Under the pieces are notes generated by a model. The model had not been told where the DNA came from. It worked only from the letters and a program-made list of their open reading frames with translations, and did not search any database. A stretch of 17,951 nt of DNA from Chrysochromulina tobinii (taxonomy: Eukaryota; Haptophyta; Prymnesiales; Chrysochromulinaceae), in contig JWZX01000977.1 in assembly GCA_001275005.1 (NCBI GenBank), positions 1 through 17,951 of the forward strand. Reading direction: 5' to 3'. The translations under genes and the position numbers were made by a program. Below are positions 16,141 through 17,951 of the stretch, piece after piece. Within the stretch, counting starts at the first letter, position 1; each line of letters begins with the position of its first letter.

Positions 16141-17447
16141 GTCTTGTCTACGTTAAGCTTGAGCTTGCCCTGCTCGAGGACAAACTGGCCCGCGGCCTGC
16201 ATGTTGAGCAGGTCCTCGAGGCGCAGCTCGAAGGCGACCACCGAGCGTCCCTGGTGCTGCGCAAGCACGTTGGTCGTGCCCGGCCGAACCGACGAGAACT
16301 CGAAGCGCATGTGGCGCACCATCGATTCGGGCAGCGCGATTGTGACGAGAACACCTTCCTTTTTCAGGTAGAGTGCGGACACCTTGACGCACGGGCCAGC
16401 TATGAAGGCGTCCGCCTTCTGATCCTCGAGCGCCTTCCGCTCCTCCTCGAAGAGCCTCGCGCGCTGTTGGAGGAGCTCCTTGAGCTCGGGACGCGAGTCA
16501 TAGAGGTCCTTGAGCGCCGCATTCGTGTGCACGAGCTCGTTGAGCTCGATGCGCGTCAGGTCGGGCTTCGACTCGAGGATCTTGCGCACATCCTCCTTCT
16601 GGTCGAGCGCAGCCTTGAGGTCCTTCGACTGCTCGAGCATCAGCCGCAGCGCCGGCGCGCGCCCGATCCTCATCAGCTCCTCGGGGCTCGCGTCGAAGCA
16701 CTTGACGAAATCGGGTCGCTTGTCGAACAGGTCGCGCATCTGGGTCTTGGTCAGGTTGGGATGCGCCTTGACATACTTATCAAGCGCCTGGTTCTCCCCG
16801 ATGATCTTCCTGAAGGTGGAGTGCTGCTCCATGACCGTCTTGATCCGCTCCTGGATCGCGCGCAGGCGTGCGGCTTCCTCTTTTCGGACCGTCATCTCAT
16901 CGGGGCGGCGCTTCGACTTCTTTTCTCCCTTCTGCATGCGCTCTGTGGTATACACGTTCTTATTGGTGATGCGGATCTCACGGATCGCCGCGAAGTACTC
17001 GGTGTACGACACGTGCTTGCGCGAGAGCGCCGCGCTATGCACCTGCACGAACTCGACGATCTTCTGCAAGTCTTGACGCTCCTTGATGAGTTGCACGCGA
17101 CGGCGCGCACGCCTCGAGATCTCCTCTGCCGTCGCCTGCAGGAAAGCCTCGCCCGATTTCACCGACGTCGCCACCCCCTGCTGCTCGAGCTGCTCGATGA
17201 CCTTTTGGGCCCTACCCGCCGCCTCGAACCGGCTCTCGGACTTGCACTCGCGCAGCAGCTCGGCGAGAGATTCTTGGAGGGTGCTCCCGGTTCGGACAGT
17301 TATGGTTGGTGCCAGGCGTAAGCACTCGAGCAGTTCCTTGCGCAGCTCAGACAGTGCGTTGTTGACGATCTCCCCGCCTTTTTCGTCGGAGTTGTCTTGT
17401 GCTTGTGCCTGAAACCCACGGGTGCGCAGCCCTAGCCGCAGCAATAT
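16107..17447 (-). CDS. IQGAP-like protein, C-terminal exon (RasGAP C-terminal region)
   Basis: The frame is open upstream of 17447 without any ATG near its start, and a polypyrimidine stretch ending in GTGCAG (exon from 17447) or a later TTTCAG (exon from 17408) gives two acceptor choices, so this is a 3' exon. Family role: IQGAPs are scaffold proteins that bind Cdc42/Rac and actin and link signalling to the cytoskeleton. Numbering from 17453: helical, charged region 25-165 with YTEYFAAIREI; basic KKSKRRPDE at 178-186; then helical insert ~187-350; then VKVSALYLKKEGVLVTI (356-372), MRFEFSS, LRLEDLLNMQAAGQ and the end LNVDKTLLFLNEKMRF, which match the last segment of IQGAP (…LLFLLNKKF type). 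The calponin-homology, IQ and GAP domains are not in this exon. Confidence 0.72.
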   Translation of the reverse strand: MLLRLGLRTRGFQAQAQDNSDEKGGEIVNNALSELRKELLECLRLAPTITVRTGSTLQESLAELLRECKSESRFEAAGRAQKVIEQLEQQGVATSVKSGEAFLQATAEEISRRARRRVQLIKERQDLQKIVEFVQVHSAALSRKHVSYTEYFAAIREIRITNKNVYTTERMQKGEKKSKRRPDEMTVRKEEAARLRAIQERIKTVMEQHSTFRKIIGENQALDKYVKAHPNLTKTQMRDLFDKRPDFVKCFDASPEELMRIGRAPALRLMLEQSKDLKAALDQKEDVRKILESKPDLTRIELNELVHTNAALKDLYDSRPELKELLQQRARLFEEERKALEDQKADAFIAGPCVKVSALYLKKEGVLVTIALPESMVRHMRFEFSSVRPGTTNVLAQHQGRSVVAFELRLEDLLNMQAAGQFVLEQGKLKLNVDKTLLFLNEKMRF

Positions 17448-17708
17448 CTGCACACGGGCACGAGGCGAGGGGTGGAGGCGCGGGGGGGGGGGTCGAAAGA
17501 GGGGAGGGAGGGGGAGGTCAGCGGCGGAAGCGGCACGTCGCGCGCGGTCTCAGAGGTAGTTTCGGAATTGATTCGGAGGTTGACTTCAGAGGTGTCAGTG
17601 GAAGGGCACGGGTTTTCATCATCGACCGAGGCGGCGTCCACGCAAGTGTGGGGTGGAGCAGTTGGGTTGGAAAGGGGGGGAGCGAAATGGGGGTGGGGGG
17701 GGGCTGTG

Positions 17709-17750
17709 CAACAACTGCCCAGCTGGGCAACAACTGCCCAGCTGGGCAGT
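17709..17750. repeat. Tandem 19-bp unit containing a perfect palindrome
   Basis: CAACAACTGCCCAGCTGGG occurs at 17709-17727 and 17728-17746. Each unit contains TGCCCAGCTGGGCA, a 14-bp perfect palindrome (17716-17729 and 17735-17748); the second extends to 18 bp (17733-17750). The units could form two adjacent hairpins or serve as paired binding sites for a dimeric protein. Confidence 0.9.
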
Positions 17751-17908
17751 GGGCCGAGCCAAATGGTGCCTGCGCCGCCGCCCGCGCGCGTCACGTCACG
17801 CCAGGCCGCCACGCCATGGGGGCACCGTCAGAGACTTGAATATAGAAGTGGATGCGGTCAGGTGGCAATGCCATCCCGTCATGCCGGAAGCTTTGGTATC
17901 GTCCTTCG

Positions 17909-17951
17909 GCGGCCGCGGCGGCGGCGGCGTTGGCGGCGGCGGCGTTGGCGG
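17909..17951. repeat. GGC-rich tandem repeat at the right edge
   Basis: A run of GGC triplets broken every 15 bp by GTT (GCGGCGGCGGCGTTG unit), continuing past the window. In one minus-strand frame it encodes Ala with periodic Asn, so it may be coding or intronic. Confidence 0.8.

Larger units (their letters stand above)
17448..17951. other. Probable intron of the IQGAP-like gene, G-rich and repeat-rich
   Basis: The plus strand is G-rich (runs at 17480-17520 and 17672-17704), so the minus strand shows long C/T tracts just before the acceptor, as expected for an intron 3' end. Two palindromic units lie at 17709-17750 and a GGC repeat touches the right edge. On the minus strand, about 17820-17930 reads as an Ala/Asn run followed by GRYQSFRHDGMALPPDRIHF, which might be part of an upstream exon; I recognise no domain in it. 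Confidence 0.4.

Noticed and set aside
16254-17321. Long plus-strand open frame (355 codons) opposite the IQGAP-like exon
   Set aside because: Leucine/arginine-rich mirror of a charged helical protein; the minus strand shows the conserved IQGAP end.

Overview
The window reads as nuclear DNA of a high-GC, intron-poor microbial eukaryote, most likely a unicellular alga with a plastid. My best guess is a haptophyte (Emiliania/Chrysochromulina-like) or a similar secondary alga. The case rests on eukaryotic families (Prune-type DHH phosphoesterase, phospholipid scramblase, BTB protein, IQGAP-type RasGAP C-terminus, algal ammonium transporter), one clear GT-AG intron, N-terminal presequences on several proteins, Ala/Pro/Gly-rich codon repeats, and no operons or ribosome-binding sites. 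The lineage is an inference; no rRNA or marker gene is present.

Layout from left to right: (1) 3' part of a proline-rich single-pass membrane protein (+, runs off the left edge, ends 1010); (2) RlmN-like radical-SAM RNA methyltransferase with an N-terminal extension (+, 1868-3196); (3) presequence-bearing protein with two copies of an unnamed ~92-residue domain (-, 3693-4511); (4) cysteine-rich phospholipid scramblase (-, 5105-6220); (5) large fusion of a TrmA-like RNA m5U methyltransferase fold with a P-loop polynucleotide-kinase-like domain, carrying four separate in-frame tandem repeats (-, 6437-8791); (6) two-exon protein joining a concanavalin-like beta-sandwich to a BTB/POZ domain (+, 8938-10776), divergent from gene 5 over only 146 bp; (7) Prune-type DHH-DHHA2 phosphoesterase (-, 12274-13701); (8) Amt ammonium transporter with one frameshift and a substituted pore histidine (+, 14091-15565); (9) last exon of an IQGAP-like protein with a large helical insertion (-, 16107 to about 17447; its 5' exons are upstream and probably outside the window).

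The genes do not form one pathway; they look like an ordinary stretch of nuclear chromosome with independent transcription units. Shared spacers that could carry common promoters lie between genes 5/6 and genes 7/8, and convergent 3' ends face each other at 2/3, 6/7 and 8/9. The points most worth following are the TrmA-kinase fusion with eroded methyltransferase motifs, the His-to-Asn change in the transporter pore, the insertion in the IQGAP C-terminal region, and a repeat-bounded segment in the RlmN-like presequence that could switch the protein's N-terminus.
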